Counted from the first letter of the stretch, positions 53,292-63,229 are shown. The stretch is DNA of 64,000 nucleotides from Novosphingopyxis sp965218915 (GCF_965218915.1 NZ_OZ244708.1:1674001-1738000); one strand, 5' to 3'. The notes: generated by a model not told the origin, from the sequence alone. Numbers and translations are program-made.

Positions 53292-54176
53292 ATGTGCGAG
53301 CGTGACGATCTGGCCCGGACGGGCCGCGCCGGAAGATTCGACTGGAGCCCGAACCGCCGCCAGTTCGCCGCGCTGGGCAGCATGGCCGCGCTCGCGGCGT
53401 GCGCGACCGGAACCACCGGCATGGCAGCGGATGCCTTGCTGTCCGAGGGCTCGGTCAGCGTCGCCACCGCCGACGGCACGATGGACGCCTTTTTCGTGCG
53501 CCCGTCCTCCGGGAAGCATCCCGCGATCCTGATGTGGCCCGACATCGCGGGGCTGCGCGATGCGTTCAAGGTGATGGCGCGGCGGCTGGCGGGGCAGGGC
53601 TATGCCGTGCTCGTCGCCAACCAATATTACCGGTCTAGCAAAGCGCCGCAATTCAGCGATTTCGCCGACTTTCAGGCCAATGACGGGTTCGCCAAGGCGG
53701 GCGAGATGCGCAAGGCGCTCACCCCGGACGCGGTCATGCGCGACGCCACGTCGGCGATCGGCTGGCTCGATGCGCGCGGCGAGGTCGATACCGCCAAGGG
53801 CGTCGGCACCAACGGCTATTGCATGGGCGGGCCGTTCACCGTGTTCACCGCCGCCGCCGTTCCGGCCCGTGTGCGCGCCGCCGCCTCGCTGCATGGCGGC
53901 GGGCTGGTCAAGCCGGACGATCCGCTAAGCCCGCACAAACTGCTCGGCCGGACGCAGGCGAGCTATCTGTTCGCGATCGGCCAGAATGACGACGAAAAGG
54001 ACCCCGAGGCCAAGACGGCGCTGCGCGCGGCCGCGGCGGAGGCGAACCGCCCGGCGGAGGTCGAGGTCTATCCCGCCGATCATGGCTGGACGGTGATCGA
54101 CAGCCCGTCCTACGAACAGGCCGCCGCCGAGCGCGCCTGGGGCCGGATGAGCGCGCTGTACGAACGCGCGCTCTAG
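53292..54176 (+). CDS. dienelactone hydrolase-family protein, Tat lipoprotein
   Basis: The 294-residue product has a twin-arginine start, RRQFAALGSMAALAACATG, with the lipobox LAAC, so it is probably exported folded and lipid-anchored. The alpha/beta hydrolase core has GTNGYCMGGPF (nucleophile Cys, as in dienelactone hydrolases), an Asp and a His near PADHGWTVID. It may hydrolyse lactone or ester products of aromatic breakdown, but the substrate is unknown. ATG 53292 has AGGAGAG upstream. Confidence 0.83.
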   Translation: MCERDDLARTGRAGRFDWSPNRRQFAALGSMAALAACATGTTGMAADALLSEGSVSVATADGTMDAFFVRPSSGKHPAILMWPDIAGLRDAFKVMARRLAGQGYAVLVANQYYRSSKAPQFSDFADFQANDGFAKAGEMRKALTPDAVMRDATSAIGWLDARGEVDTAKGVGTNGYCMGGPFTVFTAAAVPARVRAAASLHGGGLVKPDDPLSPHKLLGRTQASYLFAIGQNDDEKDPEAKTALRAAAAEANRPAEVEVYPADHGWTVIDSPSYEQAAAERAWGRMSALYERAL

Positions 54177-54212
54177 GCAGGGTAAGGTCAGACCGGGTCT
54201 ATCCGAACCGTT

Positions 54213-54281
54213 CGTGCCCCGGCGAAGGCCGCGGCCCATCATTTGAGGGCGCCTGCCGGGCTCCGGCCTTCGCCGGAGCAC
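54213..54281. repeat. palindromic repeat, diverged
   Basis: CGTGCCCCGGCGAAGGCCG near 54213 and CGGCCTTCGCCGGAGCAC ending near 54281 are inverted. It is related in style to family 2, and lies between the convergent dienelactone hydrolase and ABC-2/M1 genes. Nothing else is visible in 54177-54327. Confidence 0.7.
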
Positions 54282-54327
54282 AGTTTGTGCAAGGATATCG
54301 TCGGTTCAGCCTCCCGCGCTGCCGGGC

Positions 54328-57300
54328 TCAATCGACCGCGATGACGTTATCGTCGGAATCGCGGTCGATATAATAATTATACGGATCGACCCCGGCAAAA
54401 GCGGGCTTTTCGGCGCTCGTCACCAGGATTTGCTGCTTGCCGCTACGTAGCGGACGGCGCTCCATCGCTATCACGTCGGACGATGCGAACACGCCTTCGC
54501 CGGGCTTGGCCTCGAACAGGCCGATCTCGATCGCCTCGTTCAGCGGCGCCTGCTTCTCCGCGCCCTTGCCGTCGGCATAATATTTCGCGGCGTCCAGCGT
54601 CAGGGTGGTGGTCCAGCTGCCGTCCGTATTCTTGACCGATTTGGCCTCGTCCGCCTTCAGGTCGTAGAGGGTGATCCGCTCGAACAGGTCGGTGATCAGC
54701 TTTTGCTGCTCGGGCGTCCTGGCCTCCTTGCGGAACTCGGCGATCAGGTCGAGCGAGCGCGGATAGGGCGCGCTCTTGAAGCGGAAGCGCCGGACGAAGC
54801 GCGCGAGCGCCCGGTCGACCGCATCCTCGCCCAGCCGCTGCTGCAACAGATACATGACCAGCGAACCCTTGCGATAATGGATATAACCCTGGTCCTCGAC
54901 ACGGTAGAGCGGCAGTTCCTCGACCACTTCGCCCTTGCGGCTGCCCAGATAGCTGTCGAGCTCGTATTTCAGGAAGCGGCGGATCTTGTCGGGACCGTAG
55001 AGTCGCTTCATCACCATCAGCGCCGAATATTGCGCCAGCGTCTCGGACATGGACGTGGCGCCCTGCATGCCGGCGCCGACCACCTGATGCGCCCAATATT
55101 GGTGCGCCAGTTCGTGGGCCGTGACGTAGGAGACATAGTCGATCGTGTCGGGATCGCGCACGTCGGCGGCAAAGCCGATGCTCTCCGAATAGGGGATGGT
55201 CCCGGCAAAGGCCTGCGCGAAGCTGCTGTAGCCGGGAAATTCGATGATCCGCGCGTAATCGAATTGATAGGGCCCGAAATTCTGGCGGTAATAATCGAGC
55301 GACGTCTTCATCGCGTCGAGCATCCTGGGCACGTTCCATTCGTGCTTCGGGTCGTAATAGACCGACAAACGGATGCCGTCGTAATTCTCATGCGCCTCGG
55401 CATAAGCGGCCGACTGGACCGAGAAGAAATTGAGGATCGGCGCCGGGCTGACGAAGGTCGCGATCCGGCGATCGCCCCTGGTCACGTCGGAAACCTTGTT
55501 GCCCGGCGCGATCGGCACCTGATCGGCGTCGGTGCTGATCGTGATGCGCGAATTCACCCAGTCGGCGCGAATATAGTTTTCACGCTGCGCCGCGGTGTCT
55601 TCCAGCTTGGGCGGTCGCAATTCGTCGGGCAGGCCCTGCCGCCGCCGCTCGGTACGGTCGCTCAGCAGCGAATTGCGATCCATGCCGACGATCGGCGCGA
55701 ACACGAAGTTGTTCACGAAGCTGCCATTGGCCACCAAATCGGTGTCCGGCCCGCCGTTCTTGAAGCCGCGCCGCCAGACGGTCGAACGGAAATCCAGCCG
55801 CGTCGTCTGGCCGGGCATCAACGGCCGGTCGAAAGTGAAGATACGATACTGGTCGCCCTTGTCGTAGGCGGTCAGGCGGGCGCCGGCGAGCGCCAGCTTG
55901 CTGAAATCGACGGTGATGTCGCCTTGGCGCACATGCACCTGTTCGATCGGCACATCGGTTTCGTTGCGCAGCGAATAGCGGCCTGTCACGTCCATGCGGC
56001 GCTGCTCCGGATAGAGCGCGACGTCGAACGCGACGTCGGTCACCACCGGGCGCGGCAGATTCTCGTATTTCAGATATTTGCGCTCGTAATCGGCGGTCTG
56101 CCGCTCGGTCTCTTCGTCCGTCCGATATTGGTTGAGCTCCTTGATGTTGTGATGAATGACGATCCCGCTGCCGACCATTCCGGCCACGGCCAGCGCCGCG
56201 ATGATCGCCGAAGCCGGGCTCAGCCGCCGGCCGAGCCCGGCGAAGCGCGGACGCACCGCGACCACGGTACCGCGCGGCCAGACGAGATGCGCGATCACCA
56301 GCAGCAGCATGCCGAAGCACAGCCAATACAAGCGTCCCCACATCGCGCCGACCCAGAAACCGCCAGCCCCGTTCATGTCGCTGAGCGGTTCCCGAGGCCC
56401 GCCGCCATATATGTAGAGCATGTCGGTATAACCGAGGTTCGACAGAAACACCCGGCTCAAGAACCAGACCAGCATCAGGCCCCAGCCGATATATTTGTTC
56501 GGGCTGACGACCTGCGCGAACACCGCCAGGATCGCGATCAGCAGCAGGTCGAGGCTTTGCGGCAACACATACCATGCCAGATAGGCGCCCAAGTCGATCT
56601 GTTCGGCGCCGCGGATCAGTTGATAGACGATGCCGGTCAGCATACCCGTGATCGTCATCGTCAGCAGCACGGCGAGGATCGCGAGGATTTTCGGAACGAA
56701 GATCACCCAGCCCGGCGTCGGAGTGCTGTCGACGATCTCGCTGATACGGGTGTCGCGCTCTCGCCAGACCAGTTCGCCGCCGTAGAACACCGCGACGATC
56801 AGGATAAAGACGAACATGCCGACCATCACCGTGGTGATCACGTCGGCGGTGAGCGGATAGGACGGCGTACCGTAGGTGGTTTGCGAGAAATAGAGCGCCG
56901 AGGCGGTGTAGATCAGCGCGATCAGCAAGAGCACGATCAGCCCGGGGCTCTTCAGCACCAGCAGGATTTCGGTCTTCAGTCGAAGCCAGAATTGCGCGGC
57001 GATGATCCCGGCGCCCTTGCTCGTGATGACCGTGCGTCCGCCGATTGCGGGGGTGACGGCCGCGGCCTTGGCGAGCTTGCGGTCCTTGCGCGCGATCCGG
57101 CGCAGGCGGCGCTTGGAGGGCGCGCGCTCGGTCATGCTGAAGCGCCACCAGGTGATCCCCAGGAACGCGCCGCTCAACGCCAGCACGAAGATACGGTTGA
57201 ACAGCAGATTGCCCGTCAACGGGAGCAGGCGGCTGTTCATCTCGTCGGCCGTCCAATATCGCGTGACTTCGCTCACCGCGCCCACCGCCATCGGTTCGAA

Positions 57301-57924
57301 CCGGGCGAGCAGATCCTGATATTCCGGACGGCCTCCCAACACGCCGGTGACGATCAGATAGCCCATCACGAACACGAGCACGCCGATATAGCTGGCCAGC
57401 ATCGACCGCGTGGTCGTCGCCAGCGCGAACAACAGGGCCGAGGAGAGCAGGAGGTTGGGAACGGCGATGATCAGGTACGGCCACGCATAAGCCGCCAGGC
57501 CGCCGGGACCCAGCGTCTCCGCATCGACCCAGGGCATCGCGGCGCCGATGGCGATGCCGAGCGGTAATGCCAGATAGCCCACTATCGCGATGGCTAAACC
57601 GCCTAGGAAGCGCCCGGCGAGAAACTGGCCGCGCGTGACCGCCGTCGCGCGGATCATCGGTCCGAAACCGGTCACGTCGTCGCGGATCACCGCGTTGGCG
57701 ACGAAGGAGGTGATCACGAACAGGTAGAACAGCCCCATGAGCGCGAGGGCAAAGGCGATCGCGTAGGGCGAATTCTCGTGCACCGATCCGGGCGTGCCGA
57801 TGCTGACGTTCGCGCTCGCGGACAGGCCGAAGCCGAGCAGGAAGAAGATCGCCACCGAAACCCAGAACACCGGGTTCTTCAGCTGGTAGCGCAGTTCGAA
57901 GCGGGCGATGGAAGCGAACAGCAT
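54328..57924 (-). CDS. ABC-2-type permease fused to an M1-family metallopeptidase
   Basis: The 1,198-residue product starts MLFASIARFELRYQLKNPVF. The N-terminal part holds two sets of permease membrane helices (first near residues 20-280, second from about 340 to 600). A large outside region follows, then an M1 gluzincin peptidase with zinc motif AHELAHQYWAHQVV (HExxH, near residue 940) and SETLAQYSALMV carrying the third Glu ligand. It probably takes the ATPase at 57938. The substrate is unknown; known relatives with ABC-2/M1 fusions suggest peptide export or processing. Confidence 0.88.
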   Translation of the reverse strand: MLFASIARFELRYQLKNPVFWVSVAIFFLLGFGLSASANVSIGTPGSVHENSPYAIAFALALMGLFYLFVITSFVANAVIRDDVTGFGPMIRATAVTRGQFLAGRFLGGLAIAIVGYLALPLGIAIGAAMPWVDAETLGPGGLAAYAWPYLIIAVPNLLLSSALLFALATTTRSMLASYIGVLVFVMGYLIVTGVLGGRPEYQDLLARFEPMAVGAVSEVTRYWTADEMNSRLLPLTGNLLFNRIFVLALSGAFLGITWWRFSMTERAPSKRRLRRIARKDRKLAKAAAVTPAIGGRTVITSKGAGIIAAQFWLRLKTEILLVLKSPGLIVLLLIALIYTASALYFSQTTYGTPSYPLTADVITTVMVGMFVFILIVAVFYGGELVWRERDTRISEIVDSTPTPGWVIFVPKILAILAVLLTMTITGMLTGIVYQLIRGAEQIDLGAYLAWYVLPQSLDLLLIAILAVFAQVVSPNKYIGWGLMLVWFLSRVFLSNLGYTDMLYIYGGGPREPLSDMNGAGGFWVGAMWGRLYWLCFGMLLLVIAHLVWPRGTVVAVRPRFAGLGRRLSPASAIIAALAVAGMVGSGIVIHHNIKELNQYRTDEETERQTADYERKYLKYENLPRPVVTDVAFDVALYPEQRRMDVTGRYSLRNETDVPIEQVHVRQGDITVDFSKLALAGARLTAYDKGDQYRIFTFDRPLMPGQTTRLDFRSTVWRRGFKNGGPDTDLVANGSFVNNFVFAPIVGMDRNSLLSDRTERRRQGLPDELRPPKLEDTAAQRENYIRADWVNSRITISTDADQVPIAPGNKVSDVTRGDRRIATFVSPAPILNFFSVQSAAYAEAHENYDGIRLSVYYDPKHEWNVPRMLDAMKTSLDYYRQNFGPYQFDYARIIEFPGYSSFAQAFAGTIPYSESIGFAADVRDPDTIDYVSYVTAHELAHQYWAHQVVGAGMQGATSMSETLAQYSALMVMKRLYGPDKIRRFLKYELDSYLGSRKGEVVEELPLYRVEDQGYIHYRKGSLVMYLLQQRLGEDAVDRALARFVRRFRFKSAPYPRSLDLIAEFRKEARTPEQQKLITDLFERITLYDLKADEAKSVKNTDGSWTTTLTLDAAKYYADGKGAEKQAPLNEAIEIGLFEAKPGEGVFASSDVIAMERRPLRSGKQQILVTSAEKPAFAGVDPYNYYIDRDSDDNVIAVD

Positions 57925-57937
57925 GGCGCGCGTCCGA

Positions 57938-58831
57938 TCAGGCGGCTTGAGCGGCGGCAGCGGGGCGGCGCGCGTCGGCGAGAGTGGTGAAATAGACGTC
58001 CTCCAGCCCACCCTGCACGGCCTCGAAGCCCTCCGGCCGTTCATCGCTCAGCACGTGGACGATGATGCGGCCGGCGAAGAAGCGGTGCGAGATGATTTCG
58101 TGCGAGGCTTTATAATCGTCGAGCCGATCGTGATCGATGGTGCGCTGCCACACGCGGCCACGGGTCGATTCGATCAACTCGCGCGGCGCGCCTTCCAGCT
58201 GCACGCGGCCGCCCGCCAGCACCGCCATGCGCGGGCACAGATCGGCGACGTCGTCGACGATATGGGTCGAGAGGATAACCACCACATTCTCGCCGATCCC
58301 GGCGAGCAGGTTGAGGAAGCGGTTGCGCTCTTCCGGGTCGAGCCCGGCGGTCGGCTCATCGACGATGATCAGTTCGGGATTGCCGATCAGCGCCTGGGCG
58401 ATGCCGAAGCGCTGGCGCATACCGCCGGAAAAGCCCGCGATGGCCTTGCCGCGCACGCCCCACAGGTTGGTCTGCTCGAGCAGCGTCTCGACCACCGCCT
58501 TACGGTCCGCTTTGCCGCTGATCCCTTTCAGCACCGCCATATGATCGAGCATCTGATAGGCGGAGACGCGCGGATAGACGCCGAAATCCTGCGGCAGATA
58601 GCCCAGCGTCTCGCACAGCTTCTCGGGCTCGGCGAGCACGTCGATGTCGCCGAAGCGGATGCTGCCCTCGGTCGGCGCCTGCAGCGTGGCGATGGTGCGC
58701 ATCAAGGTGGACTTGCCCGCCCCATTGGGGCCGAGCAGCCCGTACATGCCGCGCGGGATCGATAGAGTCACATCGTCGAGCGCGCGCGTTCCGCCCGGAT
58801 AGACATGGCTGACGCCGGTGAGTTCGAGCAT
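57938..58831 (-). CDS. ABC transporter ATP-binding protein for the ABC-2/M1 fusion
   Basis: The 297-residue product has Walker A GPNGAGKST, the signature FSGGMRQRFGIAQALIG, Walker B LIIVDEPTAGLDPEER and the switch His in LSTHIVDDV. Its start ATG 58831 follows a short upstream frame. It lies 13 nt from the permease/peptidase gene on the same strand, a likely two-gene unit. Confidence 0.93.
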   Translation of the reverse strand: MLELTGVSHVYPGGTRALDDVTLSIPRGMYGLLGPNGAGKSTLMRTIATLQAPTEGSIRFGDIDVLAEPEKLCETLGYLPQDFGVYPRVSAYQMLDHMAVLKGISGKADRKAVVETLLEQTNLWGVRGKAIAGFSGGMRQRFGIAQALIGNPELIIVDEPTAGLDPEERNRFLNLLAGIGENVVVILSTHIVDDVADLCPRMAVLAGGRVQLEGAPRELIESTRGRVWQRTIDHDRLDDYKASHEIISHRFFAGRIIVHVLSDERPEGFEAVQGGLEDVYFTTLADARRPAAAAQAA

Positions 58832-58935
58832 GATGGTCCCCTGATTTTTTGTCGGGGACAATATGCCTGCATGGCCCGCGGATGGGAAACGCGTTGGTCG
58901 AATCGAGGCTGTGCTTCGCCGAAACGAACCGGCGG

Positions 58936-59208
58936 TTATGGCCGATCGTCCGGCTGCCGAATTCCGTCGCCATCCGCTTGCTGCCCCGCATAGATCGCGG
59001 CGGCGGTTTCGGCGCGGTGCTCCGAAATCGCCTTGGCGCTGTCCTCTTCGACGATGCGCGCCGCCTCGTCGGCGGCTTCGTCCAGCGTCCGGGCCTGGGC
59101 CTCGATCCGGGCCTCTTCGTTCGGATCGGGACCGCTGAGATCGGGGTCGGCGGCCTTTTCGCTACAGGCGGCGAGCAGCGCCAGCGCTATCAGGCACAAG
59201 CTCCGCAC
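58936..59208 (-). CDS. small putative lipoprotein
   Basis: The product is 90 residues from GTG 59208. The signal peptide ends LALLAAC with lipobox Cys15. The mature part is acidic and Glu/Ala-rich (EARIEAQARTLDEAADEAARIVEEDSAK), probably helical. It starts 3 nt after the stop of the M28 peptidase gene, so the two share a transcript. Function unknown. Confidence 0.7.
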   Translation of the reverse strand: MRSLCLIALALLAACSEKAADPDLSGPDPNEEARIEAQARTLDEAADEAARIVEEDSAKAISEHRAETAAAIYAGQQADGDGIRQPDDRP

Positions 59209-59211
59209 CGC

Positions 59212-60597
59212 TCACTGCCCTTCCGCATGGCTTTCTTCGCCGGCCACGATCGCGCCGTCATGATTGGCGGCGATCTGCAGCACGGTGGTCCACGCGGCGA
59301 CATTCTGCGCGATCTGCGCGGGATCGACCTTGTCGAGCGTGTCGTCGGGGGTGTGGTGCAGGTCGAAATAGCGCGTGCCGTCTTGCGCCAGATCGATCAC
59401 CGCGGGCTTTGCCGCCGCGATGATCGCGTCGACATCGGTGCCGCCATGCGCGCTGGCATCGCCGCGCTCGATGCCCAGCGGCGCGAGCGCCAGCGTCATC
59501 TCCTCCTTCAGCGCTTCGTCGGCCAGGTTGAAATCGACCTTCCATACGCGGTCCGCGCCGAAATCCGATTCCATCGCCAAGGCGTGGGGCTGGTCTCCAT
59601 ATTTCTTGCCATAAGCCTCGCCGCCGAACCCGCCGACTTCTTCCGCGCCCGCCCAGAGCAGGCGGATGGTGCGGCGCGGCTGCCCCATGGCCATCACCCG
59701 CTTGGCCGCCGCGGTGATGATTCCGCAGCCTGCGGCATCGTCGATCGCCGACGGCGAGAGGTCCCAGCTGTCGAGATGGCAGGCGATGACGATCGGCGGC
59801 AGGCCGGGGTCCGCGCCCGGCACCTCGGCGATGACATTGCCGCTTTCCCGCATGCCCAGATCTTTCGGCGTCAGCACCAGTTTCATCCGCACCGGCCGGC
59901 CCAGCGCGACCAGCCGCTCCAGCGTATCGGCGTCGGGATTGCTGATCGCGCCCGCCGGAATATGCTTCACGCCCTCGTCGAACGTGGTGCCGCCGGTGTG
60001 CGGGTTGCGATGATGATCGGTGCCGACCGATCGAATCACGATCGCCGAAGCGCCCGCCCTTGCCGCGAAATTGGGGCCGCGCCAGCGCACCGGTCCGGCA
60101 AAGCCATAGCCCGATCCGTCCTGCGTCGCGCGCATGTCGTGCGTCACGAACGCGATCTTGCCGGTGAGGCTGCCCGCGGGCGCGGCCATGAGGCGCGACA
60201 GGCTGGGGAAATAGGCGATCTCGCCCTCGATGCCCGCGTCGCCGGTCGATCCGCTGGTGCCGAGCGCGGCGATATGCATGTCCTGCGGCGCGGGCGAGAG
60301 CACCTCGGCGGTTTCCTTGCCGCGCACCCAGGTCGGCATCCGGTAGGTTTCGATGCGGACGTTGGCGAAGCCCAACTCGGTCAGCTTTTTTTCGGCCCAG
60401 GCCCGCGCGCGCGCCTCGTCCTCGGTTCCGGCCATGCGGTGGCCGACTTCGGTGACCAGCCCCTCGGTGATCGCATAGGCGAGATTGTCGTCCATCGCTT
60501 CCTGCTGCATCGGCGTTAGGTTGCGCATGTCCGCTTGCGCGAAGGCCGGCGCGGCGGTGGCGAGGAGAAGGGCGGCGAGAGCTGTATGTCTGATCAT
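59212..60597 (-). CDS. M28-family zinc peptidase (aminopeptidase-like) with PA domain
   Basis: The 461-residue product has a signal peptide (MIRHTALAALLLATAAPAFA). The PA-like insert is near residues 120-240. Zinc ligands seen: ACHLDSW (His, Asp), DDAAGCG, WAGAEEVGGFGG (Glu), ESDFGADR, and the final HHTPDDTLDKVD. It probably trims peptides outside the cytoplasm. It is divergent from ettA. Confidence 0.88.
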   Translation of the reverse strand: MIRHTALAALLLATAAPAFAQADMRNLTPMQQEAMDDNLAYAITEGLVTEVGHRMAGTEDEARARAWAEKKLTELGFANVRIETYRMPTWVRGKETAEVLSPAPQDMHIAALGTSGSTGDAGIEGEIAYFPSLSRLMAAPAGSLTGKIAFVTHDMRATQDGSGYGFAGPVRWRGPNFAARAGASAIVIRSVGTDHHRNPHTGGTTFDEGVKHIPAGAISNPDADTLERLVALGRPVRMKLVLTPKDLGMRESGNVIAEVPGADPGLPPIVIACHLDSWDLSPSAIDDAAGCGIITAAAKRVMAMGQPRRTIRLLWAGAEEVGGFGGEAYGKKYGDQPHALAMESDFGADRVWKVDFNLADEALKEEMTLALAPLGIERGDASAHGGTDVDAIIAAAKPAVIDLAQDGTRYFDLHHTPDDTLDKVDPAQIAQNVAAWTTVLQIAANHDGAIVAGEESHAEGQ

Positions 60598-60690
60598 GGA
60601 TGCAGGGCTTATCGGCCCGCGCGCCGCTTGCCAAGGATGGTTGATGCCGGGTCGGTGGATCGCTACTTGGCACTCAACTCATTCCACCAT

Positions 60691-60770
60691 CGTCATCCCA
60701 GCGAAAGCTGGGATCTCCGGCCAGATCGAATTTCCGGATCGCCCGAGATTCCAGCTTTTGCTGGAATGAC
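60691..60770. repeat. palindromic repeat, GCGAAAGC subfamily
   Basis: CGTCATCCCAGCGAAAGCTG at the left and CCAGCTTTTGCTGGAATGAC at the right. It shares its core with the MITE hairpins but is about 80 nt and lacks the MITE ends. It lies just upstream of ettA. Confidence 0.82.
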
Positions 60771-60789
60771 GAACCAAGAAAGCAATATT

Positions 60790-62469
60790 ATGGCCGCCCA
60801 GTACAGCTTCGTGATGAAGAACCTGACGAAGACCTTTCCCGGGGCGCCCAAGCCCACGCTCTCCGGCATCAACCTGCAATTCTATCAGGACGCCAAGATC
60901 GGCATCGTCGGCCCCAACGGCACCGGCAAGTCCACGCTGATGAAGATCATGGCCGGCATGGACAAGGAATATACAGGCGAGGCGTGGCCGGGCGAGAACA
61001 TCACCGTCGGTTATCTGGCGCAGGAGCCCGAGCTCGACGAGAGCAAGACGGTGAAAGAGAACGTCATGGACGGCGTGCGCCCGGTGGCGGACCTGGTCGA
61101 CCGCTTCAACGCCATCAGCACCCTGATGGGCGATCCGCCGGAAGACGCGGATTTCGACGCGCTGATGGAGGAGATGGGCACGTTGCAGGAAAAGATCGAC
61201 GCGGTCGACGGCTGGGCGCTCGACAGCCATCTCGAACTGGCGATGGACGCGCTGCGCTGCCCGCCCGGCGATTCTTCGGTCACCAATCTGTCGGGCGGCG
61301 AGAAGCGCCGCGTGGCGCTGACGCGGTTGCTCTTGGAAAAGCCCGATATCCTGCTGCTCGACGAGCCGACCAACCATCTCGATGCGGAAAGCGTCGCCTG
61401 GCTCGAAAAGCATCTCGTCGATTACAAGGGCAACGTCATCCTCGTCACCCATGACCGCTATTTCCTCGACAATGTGGTCAACTGGATCCTCGAGCTCGAT
61501 CGCTCGCGCTACTTCGTCTATGAGGGCAATTACTCCACCTATCTGGAGAAAAAGGCCAAGCGGCTCGAGCAGGAATCGCGCGAGGACAAGGGGCGGCAAA
61601 AGGCGATCACCGACGAACTCGCCTGGATCCGGCAGAGCCCAAAGGCGCGCCAGACCAAGAGCAAGGCGCGTATCCGCGCGTTCGACGAACTGGTCGAAGC
61701 GCAGGAAAACCGCGCGCCGGGCAAGGCGCAGATCCTGATCCAGACGCCCGAGCGCCTCGGCGGCAAGGTGATCGAGGCCGACGGCCTGACCAAGGCGTTC
61801 GGCGACAAATTGCTGTTCGAAAACCTGACCTTTTCGCTGCCGCCCGGCGGCATCGTCGGCGTGATCGGACCGAACGGCGCGGGCAAGACCACCTTGTTCA
61901 AGCTGATCACCGGCAAGGAGCAGCCCGACACCGGCGCGATCGAGATCGGCGACACCGTGCATCTGGGCTATGTCGACCAGAGCCGCGACCACCTCGATCC
62001 CGCGAAAAACGTCTGGGAGGAAATCTCGGGCGGGCATGATTATATGAAGCTCGGCAAGCACGAGATGGCGACCCGCGCCTATGTCGGCGCGTTCAACTTC
62101 AAGGGCGGCGATCAGCAAAAAAAGGTCGGCAAGCTATCGGGCGGCGAACGCAACCGCGTGCACATGGCCAAGATGCTGAAACAGGGCGGCAACGTCCTGC
62201 TGCTCGACGAGCCGACCAACGATCTCGACACCGAAACGCTGTCCGCGCTGGAAGAGGCGCTGGAAAGCTTCGCCGGCTGCGCCGTGATCATCAGCCATGA
62301 TCGCTTCTTCCTCGACCGGCTCGCCACGCACATCCTGGCGTTCGAAGGCGACAGCCATGTCGAATGGTTCGAGGGCAATTTCGAAAGCTATGAAGAGGAC
62401 AAACGGCGGCGCCTGGGCGACGAAGCGGACCGCCCGCACCGGATGAGCTACAAGAAGCTGACGCGGTAG
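60790..62469 (+). CDS. ettA: energy-dependent translational throttle protein EttA (ABC-F)
   Basis: EttA binds the ribosome E site and gates the first elongation step when ATP is low. The 559-residue product has two ABC domains: Walker A GPNGTGKST and GPNGAGKTT, signatures LSGGEKRRVALTRLLL and LSGGERNRVHMAK, Walker B LLLDEPTNHLD and LLLDEPTNDLD, and the arm/linker region between. The C-terminal end (RPHRMSYKKLTR) is the EttA-type finish. ATG 60790; the frame is open upstream through a repeat. Confidence 0.96.
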   Translation: MAAQYSFVMKNLTKTFPGAPKPTLSGINLQFYQDAKIGIVGPNGTGKSTLMKIMAGMDKEYTGEAWPGENITVGYLAQEPELDESKTVKENVMDGVRPVADLVDRFNAISTLMGDPPEDADFDALMEEMGTLQEKIDAVDGWALDSHLELAMDALRCPPGDSSVTNLSGGEKRRVALTRLLLEKPDILLLDEPTNHLDAESVAWLEKHLVDYKGNVILVTHDRYFLDNVVNWILELDRSRYFVYEGNYSTYLEKKAKRLEQESREDKGRQKAITDELAWIRQSPKARQTKSKARIRAFDELVEAQENRAPGKAQILIQTPERLGGKVIEADGLTKAFGDKLLFENLTFSLPPGGIVGVIGPNGAGKTTLFKLITGKEQPDTGAIEIGDTVHLGYVDQSRDHLDPAKNVWEEISGGHDYMKLGKHEMATRAYVGAFNFKGGDQQKKVGKLSGGERNRVHMAKMLKQGGNVLLLDEPTNDLDTETLSALEEALESFAGCAVIISHDRFFLDRLATHILAFEGDSHVEWFEGNFESYEEDKRRRLGDEADRPHRMSYKKLTR

Positions 62470-62492
62470 GCGGTCGCACTACTTTCCATAAC

Positions 62493-62721
62493 CGTCATTC
62501 CGGACTTGATCCGGGGTCCATGGCCCAGCCGAAGTGCCATCTCGCCCTGGATTCCGGGTCGAGCCCGGAATGACGTTGCTTTGGTGGAACATAAAGGTGC
62601 TTATGTCCAACCTTGTCTCACTGCGCCCACCCACACTACCGTCATCCCGGACTTGATCCGGGATCCAGGGCCCAGCGGCAGTGCCATCCCGCCCTGGATT
62701 CCGGGTCGAGCCCGGAATGAC
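62493..62721. repeat. two tandem copies of repeat family 2 upstream of the GIY-YIG gene
   Basis: Copies at 62493-62574 and 62640-62721, each CGTCATTCC/CGTCATCCC GGACTTGATCCGGG ... CCTGGATTCCGGGTCGAGCC CGGAATGAC. The sequence after both, GTTGCTTTGGTGG, is also shared, so the two copies arose by local duplication. Confidence 0.9.
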
Positions 62722-62749
62722 GTTGCTTTGGTGGGGAGGGGAAGCGGCG

Positions 62750-63055
62750 CTACGAGAGCGGTTCGAACCCAAAATCCTCCGCCAGATCGCGCCAGCGCGG
62801 GTTCTCCTCCTCGATCAGCGCCAGCTTCCATGGTCTGCGCCAGCCCTTGATCCTTTTTTCGCGGACGATGGCCGGTTCCATTTCTCCGTGAACCTCGAAC
62901 CAGACCAGGCGCTTGGCATCATAGCGCTTCGAAAAGCCCTCGAAAATACCTTCGCGATGCTGGTGAACGCGGACCATTAGGTTGGAGGTGACGCCGGTAT
63001 AGATCGTGCCGTTGCGCTGACTGGTCATGATGTAGACGCACGGCTGCTTTTCCAT
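62750..63055 (-). CDS. GIY-YIG endonuclease-like protein, intact
   Basis: The 101-residue product has the GIY-YIG core YIMTSQRNGTIYTGVTSNLMVRVHQHREG. Arg29, His33 and Glu66 (in IVREKRIKGWRR) are present, so the catalytic set looks complete. It is flanked by repeat family 2 on both sides and followed by a broken copy of itself. The strand runs opposite to ettA. Confidence 0.88.
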   Translation of the reverse strand: MEKQPCVYIMTSQRNGTIYTGVTSNLMVRVHQHREGIFEGFSKRYDAKRLVWFEVHGEMEPAIVREKRIKGWRRPWKLALIEEENPRWRDLAEDFGFEPLS

Positions 63056-63120
63056 GTGCGGTCACATAGCAAGAAAGCACAACCGACGAAATCGGATAAC
63101 AACTGCAAAGAACAAACCAA

Positions 63121-63202
63121 CGCCATCCCGGACTTGATCCGGGATCCAGGGCCCAGCGGAAGTGCCATGCCGCCCTGGATTCCGGGTCAAGCCCGGAATG
63201 AC
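63121..63202. repeat. repeat family 2, between intact and broken GIY-YIG genes
   Basis: Same family as 62640: GGACTTGATCCGGGATCCAG near the start, CCTGGATTCCGGGTCAAGCC near the end. It stands in a tandem unit with the broken gene copy. Confidence 0.9.
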
Positions 63203-63229
63203 GTCGTTGTTGTAGGTAGGGATACGTAT

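Noticed and set aside
54703..57567. Long plus-strand open frame over the ABC-2/M1 gene
   Set aside because: Antisense to a gene with clear catalytic motifs; the protein is rich in Arg, His and Asp, as expected of a shadow frame.
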